A stretch of 64,000 bases of DNA from positions 30,492,527-30,556,526 of the forward strand of contig NC_030384.2 of the NCBI RefSeq assembly GCF_001625215.2. Direction: 5' to 3'. The DNA comes from Daucus carota subsp. sativus. Lineage: Eukaryota > Streptophyta > Magnoliopsida > Apiales > Apiaceae. Under the pieces are notes generated by a model that saw only the letters and a program-made list of their open reading frames with translations, had not been told where the DNA came from and made no database searches. The position numbers and the translations under genes are program-made. Each line of letters begins with the position of its first letter. The first letter of the stretch is position 1. Positions 1 through 13,100 of the stretch are shown here, one piece after another.

Positions 1-360
1 TTTTTATGGTTTTTGCTATGATTAATGGTGATAGTTTGCTCTGTCTTTAATATATAATATGGTTTTTTTTAAAAGAGACCCATATGTGAAAGATTGTTTG
101 ATTTGGAAGAATCTACTACACTGAAGAATTTGGAGTCAATAATAAGGTCTAGTATCACTTGCGCTCTTTAAAGCTGGGGTGATTATATCTGGTGGGTGTG
201 TGTGTTATTAGAAGATGTCAACAAGCTTAATGATGGGGTCATCAAGGCTTACATAAATCATTGCGTGTCTTTGTCCTTGTTATCTCTTTGTTTCCTTATC
301 TGGGTTCTCAATTAATGTCACATTCTATTTTTAAATAACATAATTGGGCCAATATTCAAT

Positions 361-482
361 GAGGCGTGCCTTGATGCGCATCTTGCCTCTCTTCCTACAC
401 CATGAAGCTAGGGCCTCCTTGAAGGGGATTGAGGCTCTGTCTCGATGGGCCTCTTCCCTAGGCAAGAGCCTAGGCACGCCTT
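361..482. repeat. Short interspersed repeat with AGGCGTGCC ends
   Basis: This stretch inside the first visible cyclin-T intron begins GAGGCGTGCCT and ends TAGGCACGCCT, so about 9 bp at each end are inverted complements, with more AGGC/GCCT motifs inside. The sequence shows the inverted ends; calling it a dispersed plant repeat is inference. No coding content is seen in 1-690 apart from this repeat and the tandem duplication next to it. Confidence 0.4.
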
Positions 483-545
483 TACCAACACTGTGTATGT
501 GTATGTTGGTCACACTGTAAAATTGATAAAGATTGTAAATACTGT

Positions 546-680
546 ATTAGCACATGCCTTGTCCAATTGTGAATTACAATTTTCTCTGCATGACTAATAT
601 TTAGTTACTTTTTTAGCACATGCCTTGTTCAATTGTAAATTACAATTTTCTTTGCAGGACTAATGTTAAGTATTTCTAAA
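546..680. repeat. Tandem duplication just upstream of a 3' splice site
   Basis: Two direct copies of a unit of about 65 bp share TAGCACATGCCTTGT, AATTACAATTTTCT and GACTAAT, with few differences. The unit contains a pyrimidine tract; the second copy also has a full acceptor-like TTTGCAG, whereas the first reads CTGCAT. The real acceptor of the next cyclin-T exon lies at 690, about 30 bp downstream of the second TTTGCAG. Confidence 0.75.
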
Positions 681-690
681 TGTCTTGCAG

Positions 691-2909
691 ACAATTGCAA
701 CAGTATGCATGTTTCTCGCTGGAAAGGTCGAAGAAACTCCTCACCCGTTGAAAAATGTCATTGTTGTTTCTTATGAAATTATACATAAAAAAGATCCTGC
801 TGTTGCACAGAAGATAAAACAAAAGGTGTGTTTCGTTTGTTGATTGCTTGTGCTGCCGTGTTTGAACTGATCTTGATGTGATTGGGCATGTTTGGTCCAG
901 CTCATAACATTTTTTCTTTATAAAGTGCTTTATAGGGGTATAGTTGAAGTTTTTTTTTCTTCTCAGTTTGGATAATTCACATGGAATTACTTATATACTT
1001 ACCTCTGTGGTATAACAAGCTATTATCTTGTTCGTGAAGGGGTCATTAGTTTCCCATAATATATATGAAGCAGATAGGTTATTATGTGTTATCTGCTATT
1101 CTAGTTTTGCGAGGCATCTTAGATTATATGTTAGAAATTTACGTTATCAGCGCATGATGTCTTATGTTCCCTCGGGCTGTTATCAGGACGTGTATGAACA
1201 GCAAAAAGAGCTGATTTTAATGGGGGAAAGGGTTGTACTTGCGACTCTTGGATTCGATCTCAACGTGCATCACCCATACAAGCCCCTCGTAGAGGCTATA
1301 AAGAAATTTAAAGTTGCTCAAAATGCTCTGGCTCAAGTTGCATGGAATTTTGTTAATGATGGGTAACATTTTGATTGTGTATTCTTAATTTTACCCCATC
1401 CATGGTCAACATAATTCCAAAATTTTGACCTGGGAAAGCTGCATGCAGGCTGCGGACATCTTTATGCTTGCAATTTAAGCCTCATCACATTGCAGCAGGT
1501 GCCATATTCCTTGCTGCCAAATTTCTTAAAGTAAAGCTCCCATCCGATGGTGTAATTTGGAGGCAAGAGTTTGATGTCCATCCACACCAATTGGAGGGTT
1601 GGTGTCTAGTGTTTTAACGAAATGATATATTATGTAGGGTTTGTGCACATTAGCATGGCATGGTTGCTTTAATGCATATCTTCTTGCACATAGAACACAT
1701 CTTATTGCACATAGAACACATCTTGCACATAGAACACAAAGACATATTTGATCTTGGTGCTTTTAAGATATTTTCTGCACAGTTTTTTTAACCTGGCGGA
1801 CGGGACTTAGGATTGTGTAATGCAGTAGCATAATATTGAGAAATTCCATGTTCGCTATATTAAGTGGATTTGTTTTTGCAGAGGTTAGCAATCAAATGTT
1901 GGAACTTTATGAGCAAAATAAACTGCTACAGTCCCAAACTAGTGAAGATATAGGCAGTGCTGCTGGTGGGCCCACACCAAGGGGCCCAACAAAAGCTCCT
2001 ACAACAGAAGAGCATCTAAAAGATGATAGCAGTTCTCAAGGAAGGGATGCTACTTCAAAAGCCGGGGTCATGAAATTGGGGTTATCTCGTCCTGTCCCTA
2101 ATCAGTCGTATCTTGATAATAATGCTGCTCGTGCAAAGGTAACAAAGAATGGATATGACTATGCAAGCACAGATATGAACGACCAGAAGAAAGATATTCT
2201 TGTTAATGATGGTCAGCATTTTGAATCAGAATCTATGCATTACCAGGGTAACACGAAGACTCAGGGTGGTTCAGGGTATGATTCTGAGAGACATGCTGGA
2301 ATAGATCAAAAAGGTAATGGTGGAAGAAGTGATGCAAGGGAATCAGTGGACTTGAAGGACAAATGGAATGGTCGATATCAGGATCATAAAGATGGAAAAC
2401 TCAGTCGCTCACCACTAGATGCAGTGATAAAAATTGATAAAGACAAGGTAAAAGCAGCTCTTGAACGAAAAAAGGCTCGTGGTGCTACCACTCGGAGAAC
2501 TGACTTCACAGATGAGGATGATTTGATTGAGAGGGAATTAGAAGATGGTATTGAACTTGCTGCTGAGAGCGAGAGGAGCAGGTCTGAAAGAAAGCAAAAC
2601 TGGTCTAATAATGAATATGAGCGTGATTCAGGTAATCGGAATGAGAATGGAGATGATGTACTTGGAAAAAAATGTCAATCACCACTCAGACAAATATTTG
2701 ACAATGTTGAAGAAGGGGAAGTACCTACTTCTGATGATACAGTGAGGGAATATCAGTTACCAAAGTCGAACAATCGCAAGAGGAAAGCTGGTAGTCCGCT
2801 CGACAAAGAAGGAAAGGACCTGGATCCAGTTGTACCTGCATTCAATCAGCACAACCACAATGACTCTGTAGGAGACGGGGACGGGTTGACACATTTCGCT
2901 TATCCATAG
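691..2909 (+). CDS. Cyclin-T (CycT1-like), 3' part, 5' end outside the window
   Basis: Cyclin T pairs with CDK9-type (plant CDKC) kinases in P-TEFb, which phosphorylates the RNA polymerase II C-terminal domain in the nucleus. Visible exons are 691-825, 1187-1362, 1449-1597 and 1882-2909; the splice phases agree and give 495 residues to a TAG stop. The first exon holds cyclin-box residues ([16 protein letters not shown]). Exon 2 holds [20 protein letters not shown], and exon 3 the second cyclin fold ([20 protein letters not shown]). The last exon starts at the [13 protein letters not shown] segment and runs into a low-complexity, charged tail containing [20 protein letters not shown], a block I recognise from plant cyclin-T proteins. 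The N-terminal exons are left of the window. Exact paralogue number cannot be decided here. Confidence 0.9.
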
Positions 2910-4107
2910 AAGGATCACAAAAACCATGTTCAATAAATTTTGTTCGTAGTCCATTTGAAAGGATAATTATTGTTTCCTACTGCTTGCTCTGTATGCGTTA
3001 CACACTGAGGTGAGAGTGATATCTTTTGGCAGCCTGTGACATTCATGCTATGCTGTAAAAGCTGCCCAAAGAATGAGAGCAGTAAGGCTCTATGTTCCTT
3101 GAATTTTTTGGGAAAAAACACTTACAAATTTGAAGGCATGTTTCAAGTGTTTGGCCTTTTCCCAATGCGCAGTGAAAGAAAAGAATTGTTATTTTTATAG
3201 AACAATTTTACCAATCAAAACTGTGCCTTGGTTTTTTTACATTGCCAGTAGTGATCTATGCCTTGGTCTTTTCACATTGCTGATAGTGATTTCATCGACT
3301 GTTATCGTTTCAATGGGCTCTAAGCAATATATGTACCCGTGTATTGAATACTTGATTATCCCAGCCCTGAATGCAATTTCATCTGCTGCTTTTGATCAGT
3401 GATCATTTCTTTATGCTGTGCCTTTTAAATGGTGGCCAACTTTTCTTTATACAGCGTGGGGGTGTTAATTAGCTGAAATAGGAGATATTACAGCCAGTAT
3501 TTGCCCAAGAATAATGAAAGATAAATGCAAGGAGATTGGAAAGGTTGAAGGTTAAGAATTACAATAATAATATATTTATTTTTACATCACACTTTGTACA
3601 AACTAGTACCTTGGTTGCAAAAGCTGAGAACTAATATGCATCACACAACTTAAAACCAATTAAAAGCAACCTATACAGTAAGAAGTATACATCATTCTTT
3701 TCATGACCTATCTATATGCATTCAAGTGTGGATTGGCTTGTCTTGCCCTCAGTTCGGTACGCCTCGATGACATTGGATAAAATAAGATGGCCTGCAGACT
3801 CCTCTGCCTCGAAGATGATCAATGTTAAACTCTTTAATATTCTTAAGGAAAAAGTGATTTCCCATTTGCAAAACCTATTCATCCCAAAGACCAGCATTAG
3901 ATAAACTGTGGGCATATTCAATGGCCAACATCCTTGGCTCATATTAGCTGTATAAGAATTCCTACGAACGATATCCCCAGCTGTCCATACTCAAATTTAA
4001 ATATCCGAAATTAGAATTGCTGCAAAAAGTGTCAGCAGACACACTTTAATGGTTTAAAAGCAGATTGTAGATGAGCAGTCAGTACGACCCAGATATCCAT
4101 AATTTTG
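2910..4107. other. Intergenic: convergent 3' ends
   Basis: This interval separates the stop of the plus-strand cyclin-T gene from the stop of the minus-strand 17-exon gene, so it should contain both 3' untranslated regions. Open frames here are short and look random. A small imperfect direct repeat lies at about 3222-3295 (GCCTTGGT...CACATTGC...GTAGTGAT type unit, about 36 bp, twice). No RNA gene or transposon end was recognised. Confidence 0.6.
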
Positions 4108-7100
4108 CTAATTTGATAACTGAAGTATCCCTTGCATTTGAAGATATGGATTCTCTAATAGCTTTTCATTGTTACTCTGCACACATAGCAAGAAATCACT
4201 CAAATATCAGATGTGTCTAGTGCCTTGACATACTGAAAAAGCTATTTAGGAGCACAAGCGAAACAAGAAGATAGCATATTCTTTTGTAAAGGGCAGTTGA
4301 TACTTTTCCTCAGCTTTATTTTATAAGACGCGGAACAACATTTTCTCAATGCAGAAAAGGAATATGAGCTTACCTAGTATATAACAGACAGAAATATTAT
4401 TAAGATGAATAGATAATACATAACTCCAAAAATGAGAAATTAATAACATGCATTTGATATGTTCAGTTCCCACATATAGGCCTCTGTCAAAGACATAGTA
4501 ATCATTCCCTAGAAAAGTTAAATATCTTTTACTGTCAAGGTGGATTCATATGTCGATTGATCTAGGTCTTCAAATGAAATCAAAAGAATTTGATTTTGAA
4601 TTCCTCACAGGGAGTGTAATGGAATATTTGTTTTTTTTTTTGTACTATTAAATACTGATATTCAGCAACTTGAAACATTGTATAAACAGCAGCACTTAAA
4701 GTTGGACGTTGTCAGAGTAAAACATAACATCAAACTGAGGAGAGGTCTCACCTGTTGAGCTCTACGAATAAGGCTTGAAAGCCTACGTTGGTAACTTTCC
4801 GGTTCTTCCGTCATCATTCTCTGTAAAAAATAAGGTCTCATGTCAGTTCGGACTAACTAGTAAACAGAACCGGACAACTGTAAATGACAGGCTTGGAAAA
4901 GATAAAATATTTTTGCCTTCAACAGAAAAGTTGAAGAGTAATATCCCACTCTGGAGTCTGGGTCATTCAGCAGCTCCCTACAAAAGATAGTAAAAAGCTA
5001 TATTAAATATTTGTGCTACATATGAGCCATTTTGAAAAGGACTGACTTGCAAAGATACCTAAAGCAATCGTCTCCACCAACTTCTTCGAAAGCAGTCGGT
5101 ACAGCAGTGCATTTACCAACTAAAAGTAAGATAAGTGCGGCCCTTATATCTGATGTGGCACCAGGAATGTTTCCTCTACCTTTACTACCAACAGAAACAC
5201 CTAACGCGATGTTGTCTGTTGCTGCACTAGCTAGTTGAATCAGAGGCCAGTGAAACAAAGCAGCAGGGACTCGAGCAACCAATTGCATGGGCACAACAGC
5301 CTGTCCTCGGAGTAGTAGGGCGGCCATCGATGCCGTTTCACCAATTAAAGTGTCATTATCAATACCAAATTTGTTTTTTGTATCTTCATTGGTAGCCCCC
5401 TCACATGACATTCCTGATTTAGCATCATCATTACCGCATGACACTGAATTTGAAGGCAGGACAACCAGACACAGTTGGGAAAATAAGATATAGCACATCT
5501 GTTGACACAGTGAAAAAATATAACAAAATATAAGACAAGGACTTGATAACATAAAAAGATGATTCCCATAGCAATACAAGATATTTTCATATAAAAATTA
5601 ATTGTACTGCCACTTGTGTAAACTAGAGAATAGAAATGCCTGACAGAATATTAATCAGATAGCTTGAACTATGTTTCTACTTGCTAGTAATCTCTGTAAG
5701 GAATAATAATATAAATATTCCACTGCCAAAAAAAGTTACTACTGCATACTGATTATTCTTAAAATTGGCTTTTAAGTCTATTGATTACCATGTGTTTGTA
5801 TAAACCAAGTAGCAACACCAATAAAAGCTGACAACACTGGATCAAACCAAGGAGAGAATATCACCAATAACAAGAAAAAGCACAGAAACAAGGGGAGTAA
5901 CAAAACCAATGTAATATATTTTATATGTTTGGAATTTTTTTTAAACTATAATGCTTTCACTTTTAATATGTTTTGGCCAATTTGGAAGTTGTAATTGTTG
6001 TTCGAGCAAGATGACACACATTAATATTACCATCAAATAGATGTAACAGATCAGTCTATGTCCTTCACAGGAGTTACCTTTAAAATATTTAAGTGGTCTG
6101 TTTCGTTTATGTCAGCAACCAAGGACAGCGCAGTACTCATAATATCCAAAACTGCATTGGCTTTCTCAAGACAACTCTTATCTTGTAATTGTTCAACCAC
6201 TTCTTTGTTCAAATGCTGATTTTTTCTCTCATCTAATAAGAATTTGCATCTTGTTAGAAGCCTATCAAGAACATATAGAAATCCCCATCTGACGAGGCTA
6301 TTTTTTGACTTCAGAAGTCCACAGAAAAGCCAAATTGACAAAGGGACATCTAAATTAGTTGAATAATCATTGACACCGGCAAGAGCAATTTTTTGCTGCA
6401 AGGTTTTAACATTTGACCATATTGCATCCTTCTTATCATTAATTTCTGCTGCAAGCAAATCACCCAACCACAGATACCCATTGTGGCGATATGCAATCCT
6501 TTCTGAGTGAAGGAGAGAATGTAAAGTGGCCCATGCAAGTTTTGCTTTCATGCAAAAATCTTCTCTTACAAATCCATCCTCAATACTTTCCAGATAATTA
6601 TAAGATTTGGATATATGTCTGAGATGGGAAAACTCTGTGTCTAAATTAGTGAACGAACGAACAAGTGTATCAAACTTCTCCATAATCTTTTCTAAAAGCT
6701 GCAAAGAACATTTTCAAAAAAAAAAATGAAAACTAATGTCATAAAACCAGACATGTAAACGAATCATCAACGAACAGTGCACCTTATATTACTACTAATC
6801 AGAACTCTGAAATTGTATGAAGTGAACGAAGTTGGGAGGGAGGGGAATGAAACTTATACAATATCATGGCCAAGTGGTTATAATTTCAATCCTTTTACCA
6901 TTGTGTTCCTAGCAATCCAAACTAGAGATTGAATTCACCAATTTTAGAAGGAATGCTTCATTCTCCATCCTACTCATCTTTTTTTAATCATCATATAAAA
7001 CTCACACTCTGTCATTCTTTAACTCTTCCTCATATCGCTACTTCTACTGAATGAAAGTCGTCGATCCCATTCCATTATCTCCAAGCAAAGTGAGCATAAT

Positions 7101-10100
7101 AGAATTAAGACCAAATACCAAAACTTCTTATGAAATTATATTCTTTGTATAATAAGTATAAAAGGCATGATGATATATAACAAGTCTCTTAACACCTTAT
7201 TGTTCCAGGAGAACTAGCAACTTAACATTATATAAAAACTCTTTTCACTCTGCTTAAATATTTCCCCAGAGAAAGGACTCCAAGGATCCAATCTTCAATC
7301 TCGAATAATAGACTGTCGGAGTTGAATTTGTGGGGGGAGGGGGGTTATACATTTTAAGCCCTACACACTTTATTGTTTTGGGAAAATTGGTAAATGACGT
7401 TTAAGTAACATATTTTTATTTTAACAGTTTGACAAGTGCATAAATCGAAAGGCAGCATCTTTTGAGACTTGAAAAGCAAATGATTGCATGACCAAATTAC
7501 CATGCATAGTCTGTCACAGTTGGCGTATCTGGACAAAGCAGCAGCAACTGAATTTTTCAAGAGGTCCCCAACGCCTTCCACCCCAAGCTTAACAGAAATA
7601 TGCAATGCTTCGGGTGCATCTGCGAGAGTGAGCAACGTAGCAATAACTTGACTTTCATCATCACTATATTCAGGAACTCCAGAAGCCAAACATTCTCCAT
7701 TTATTTGATGCAAAACATAGTCAAAAAGAACCATGTAAAGATTTTTCCTATCAGCCCTCAGGTTTGCAAGCACAAACTGCATGCAGAAGATAAATATACG
7801 TTGAACTCGATCTTGTGTGTTACATAAATATAATCGAAGGCCAACTACGTCAGTGTCTACTTCTGAAATGCTGTATTATATCCTGATAGGTAAAAAATTA
7901 ATTATCTCAGTAGCTACATCTCATAATTCTGTAACCACTTTGAATTTTACAAGTCCATTCCAGTAATAAACATAATCAAAACATACACAATCCACTTTAT
8001 CCTATAATCAGTAAACTTGTACACTAATATTTGGCAATTTCGTGTGATATTTATTTGTTGCTGCTTAATTACTAGTGTGATATTACTAATGTAAACTCTG
8101 ATACAAGTAAAATGACTTGCAGATCAAGTTTTTTTTAGTAGTGAGGTATATTATGGTATCATATTTCTTTTTGAAATATTTATCCCGTAGAAGAAATAAT
8201 AGAAAGGACTAGCACCATACCTCCATGTAAACAAACCCAATTCCTCCAATCAGATCAATTTGCTCAACAAGAATTCTAGGACTAGCCAAATTAGGTGCAA
8301 GTCCATCAGCAAGTACATAGAACATGTTTGTTAACATGCATATAAGCTTGCAATGGACAATTTCTGCCCAGGAGTTGTTTCGGCTGACCTGTATAAGAAC
8401 CTGAATTACCTGCAAGTAAACAGTAAGTAATATTCGATCACCACGATTTTCAAGGCTTAAGTTTTTAGGGTTATAAGACCAGAAGAAAACTATTTTTGCA
8501 AAGCAAGAGATTATGTAACCAGGAGGCCGAGCTGAAATATATTATTATTGAGACACAAGGTCACTCTGAGTCCCTGACTCTTAGTCAGACTCAGGTATGT
8601 ATCCAAGAGTCGGTATCAAATTTGAAAATGTCAATATCCTTTGACAGCCGAAATTGGACACATGCAACTATGCAAGTGTGAAATTAGGCCTGTAAATGGA
8701 TCGGATATCCGATCCGATCTGATTCGATCCGTAGGTAAATAAATGGATATGGATCCTTAATAAAAAAATCCGATCTGCTAATAATCCGATCCGATAATGA
8801 TCCGGTCCGATAAAGAATGGATATGGATATGATCAAATCCGATCTGTTAACGATCCGATCCGATTCATACTTACTATATTATATATTTATATTATATTGT
8901 ATTATAATATATTATATTATATTAATATATTACATACAAATTAATAATTTCTAAAAATACAAGACAGAACTCCGAATCATATTTTCTTATAACCGATTAA
9001 TCGCTCCTAAGCCTTGACTTGGCTCTCACTTTTATTATTCGGTTAATCTAACAATGACTCTTTTTTTGTGTAGAGTGAGTATAACCACATGGGAGCTAAA
9101 CTCTTCCAATTAACACCTTCTCAATCACCTGTTTCATATGTAAGACATATTTATTGATACATTCTATGTTGAAATTTTTACAGGAACAACCAACAAAGTT
9201 TTTGAGTTGCATTTTTATTATTAACATGAAGCTGTAGACTTTAATTTACTGCTTTATTAGTTTTCTTTGTGCTTGTTACGTTAAAATTCATGAATTAATA
9301 TAGCTAGAAAATATCACTTTTTTCTGTATAGAAGTTAAAACATTCTTCACGGTGAAGAAATATATTTCATAATTTTCTTTGGATTGGATATCCGATCCGA
9401 TTATCCACGATCCGAATGGACCGGATATGGATTGACTTGTAAAATATCCGACTCCTGATCCGATCCGATCCGATCCGAATCCGATAAAATTAAATGGATT
9501 AGGATATGGATTTAGTCAAATCCGATCCAAATCCGATCCGTTTACAGGCCTATGTGAAATGGAGATTTCTAAACATTTAACATGGTCAAAAAAAGTTATT
9601 GTTTGGCATTATGTCCATCACACACAATTAGATATGAATATTCATAGCACACAATTTAAAGTATAACATTGGAAAATTTCATCTCATATCTATACTCTTA
9701 AGAAATAAGTATCCTGTAGGCCTAAGATTCTGTTTTGGTTCTGATTGCTGGAGGGGGGAGTATCTGGTTGCAACACTAAAGATGGGATTTAGATCCCCTC
9801 GCTTACACAGATGGCATGTTCCATCCAATACAGGTCAAGTACATAAAAAGTAAAGCGCCTGGGTAACGAAATTTAGAAATACGTGTAAAACACAATCATA
9901 ACAACACAACATGCAGAATCTCATTAGGTCTTCTAGCAACATGTGATGCATTGTATACCTACATGTGGAATAATTTCTTCTGACTTCTGATTCTTTGATT
10001 AAAGGAATAGTCAACAAACATTAAGCTCGGAAAGAACAAACTTGTGATGTCTTAAAAGAAGAAATAGAATCATAACTAAGCTTACAAAATCATAAAGAGG

Positions 10101-13100
10101 GGAATAAATACTTAACAAAACGATAGGTATGCAAGCACTCTTTTCTGGAAACAAATTAAATAAACTAAAGAACAAAAGGAAGTTCAACAAATATATTTCT
10201 CGTACTAAAACAGTTCTGTAATCTTTATCCCTTTTGAACGAATAGAATCTCCATTCTCACATTGCAGTTTTTCCTTGGCCTAATTTACTCTACAATTAAA
10301 GAAATACTTTACCGCTTATGACCCTGTTATATATCTTTAGTATTAGTCGACACCACTAATAAAATATCCACAGAAGTCTTTAGTGATTTAAAGTCTAAAC
10401 CACCAACATCACTATATCATATTTACTAGAGGAATAAAGTTGCATAGAAAATGAAAAGGATGGCTTACTCTTATGTCAAGACCCACTAATCTGCTCCTGC
10501 GGATTTCGCCTCTACTGCAGACAAAATAAAGTAAGCAACTAAGAGCAGAAGCCCAAATAAACTCTTCCTTCTCTTGCATCTGAGATAAGAAGGTAAAAAA
10601 ACCTTCAGACAAAGGAATGTGCAAGATGCCCCAAGACGAAACTGATTAATCTTTATCATTGAGATCTGCACCTTATTTACCATTTCTATCATGAAAAGTT
10701 TAAGACATACTAATATGACTCCAAGGGATAATATGGCATGAATAACTTAAAAAGTTCTTCCTCCAAGGTTTTAAACCTTTGATGTGCTAGCTGGAAGTGT
10801 CCAACATACATATTCGTCCAAGTCTTATACTCAGCAATAATTTGACTCTGTGCATGTTTCTGGATAAAATATAATGTCGAGTTTTTGACACAGGAATGGA
10901 GATAAACTTAAGTCAGGGGTTGACTAATCTGATAACAAGCATACGACAGATTCAAAAAGTTTCCTTTATGACGCCTATGACTTTGTTCACACTTCAGAGC
11001 AGATAATAAATGATCCAAAACAAAAAGAATTGGAACCACCTAGCTCTAAATTTCAGCAGTATGTGCTTCTGAAGTGGATTACTTTTCAACATATTGGACG
11101 TGCAAAAATCCAATACTTCTACATATTATGTGTAATTCTGAGATGGGCAATATTTTAAAGATTTGTGAAAAGTATCATCTTTTCCACCTATATGGAGAAA
11201 GGTTATTTATGTAAATTATTTAATTATTTTTGTTTAACAGGCTTTCTTAGCAATAATAACTACATAAGCAATCGAAATAATACTGATAAGCTTTATTAAA
11301 GAGATAATGGTGTTTTTGAACTCTTTGCCATATTTTATATGTAGAATGTGCGCGACTCTCTTGTTCTGGTATACAATTAAAGTAATAATACATAATATGT
11401 TCCGTTCCAGTGCTCCAGACTCTTGCTATGTGGAAAACTAGTAACAGAGATCTGGTACCTGAACGAGATGCAGTAGAAGCTCATATAAAATACCCAAAAT
11501 CCAAGACTCAAACTTATCAACAGCTGTTGAGTTTCCTATCTTTGAGTAGTCTGGCATTACTGTGCCATGGTTGGCAAGTTGTGCTAAACTGTCAAGATAT
11601 GGTTGCTGGAAATATTTTTCAGTTGTCGAATCATTGTCAGCTACCCAAGGCTCCAACAACTGGGCGTGGACCCCGAGATTCAGAATTAAATCAAAAGCTC
11701 GAGCTTTTGAGGCTAATCTAGATGTACTTAGTATTTCCTGTAAATAAAATTCATAATACAGAGATAATTATATAAAAATCTTGATGGTACCTTAATATAT
11801 TTAGTTCTTGTCTAAAATGATTCATATACAACAAAATGAAGATGAGAATTTTTTTCAACCTCAAGCATTGATAGAGTCAGCGGAGCAGCTGATGCAGAAT
11901 CCATAATGTACCTACAAAACCATGTTGTGGAACGATCTTGTACAGTAAATGTTGAGTAGTTAATTTTAGAATAGTAACAAATATAGCAAATCAATATGGA
12001 AATATGACTTTAGAATGAACTATACTGACCCCGTCTTCTAGTGGTGACTACTTGACAAATATGCGTTAGTTCAAATCGATAATTTGAAATACAGTACTTC
12101 ATCATCATGGCATAAAATGAGGTATATAGCCAAAGACACTACTAAATCAGATACCATGAAACTCTTATATTTTGTTTTGTTGGAGTGAATAAAAAGAAAG
12201 GAATGGTATGACAATGTAGTAAGATATGGGTAATAATTTTTAATTTTCATTTCTTCCTCCTTTCCAATCAAAACAATTTAAAATACAATTTGAGAAGGAA
12301 TGCTCTATCTCCCATCCTACTCATTTATTTAACAAATCTTGTAATAAAAAATTTGCACAGCCTCATTGTTGTCCATTTCTCCCTCCAATCTCCACTTTAT
12401 CATTTTGTTTTTTTTTAAATTATTCATTCCATTATACTCAGCCAAAGGGAGCACTGAAGTGGACTACTAGAGGACAAAGGCCACTCGAGGTTAAATGATA
12501 CATATATTAGAAACTTTAGGTACTCACTAAAACATAAAACAATTTGATGGGTAGGTGGAAAGACGACAGGAGTAACTGAAAGAATGAAAAATTGTGACAC
12601 ATCATTTTTCGAGGAAGTAAACATCAATTTTAAACTGCGTTCATGAGTAAGCATCTAGACCATGAAAAGTTACTTAGGTGAAGATAGGAATGTTTGAATC
12701 ATTTCATCAACCTACATTTCTATTAAAAATAAAACATGCAGATGAAGCATAAAATTTCAAATGTATACCCGATTAAACCGAGGCAGGAGAGTACCATCTA
12801 CTGCCTAGATTAAAATTCTAGGGCAACAGTTGAATCATTGGGGAATCTTTAAGGTTTTAAAAACACGTTCTGCTTTGTGAAGATAGTGGAGTATGTAGGA
12901 ACATAAAGCAACATGTATTAATGAAAAGATTTTAGGAAGTAAAACATACATGTCAATAACAAGTTTAATAAGGATGCTCGTGGCAACATCCATTGATGGC
13001 TTCCCATTTCTGTCACTTAACTTTGATGACATAGTCATCAGGTTAGCAGCAGGAGAAGGGGCTTCCGAGCATACGGCAGCAATGACCTCACATACCTCCA

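Noticed and set aside
1028-1186. Open frame preceding cyclin-T exon 2
   Set aside because: It reads through an intron; a CAG acceptor at 1184-1186 precedes the [10 protein letters not shown] segment and joins in phase with KIKQK from the previous exon.
3130-3402. 90-codon plus-strand frame after cyclin-T
   Set aside because: Lies in the likely 3' untranslated region, begins with a non-ATG codon and overlaps a small tandem repeat; no domain recognised.
10580-10641. Extension of the exon at 10579 upstream to an AG at 10642
   Set aside because: That stretch (WGILHIPLSEG) is open but its phase does not fit the CAG end of the previous exon, whereas the AG before 10579 joins in phase and matches the family's LVQ-xEKEE junction.
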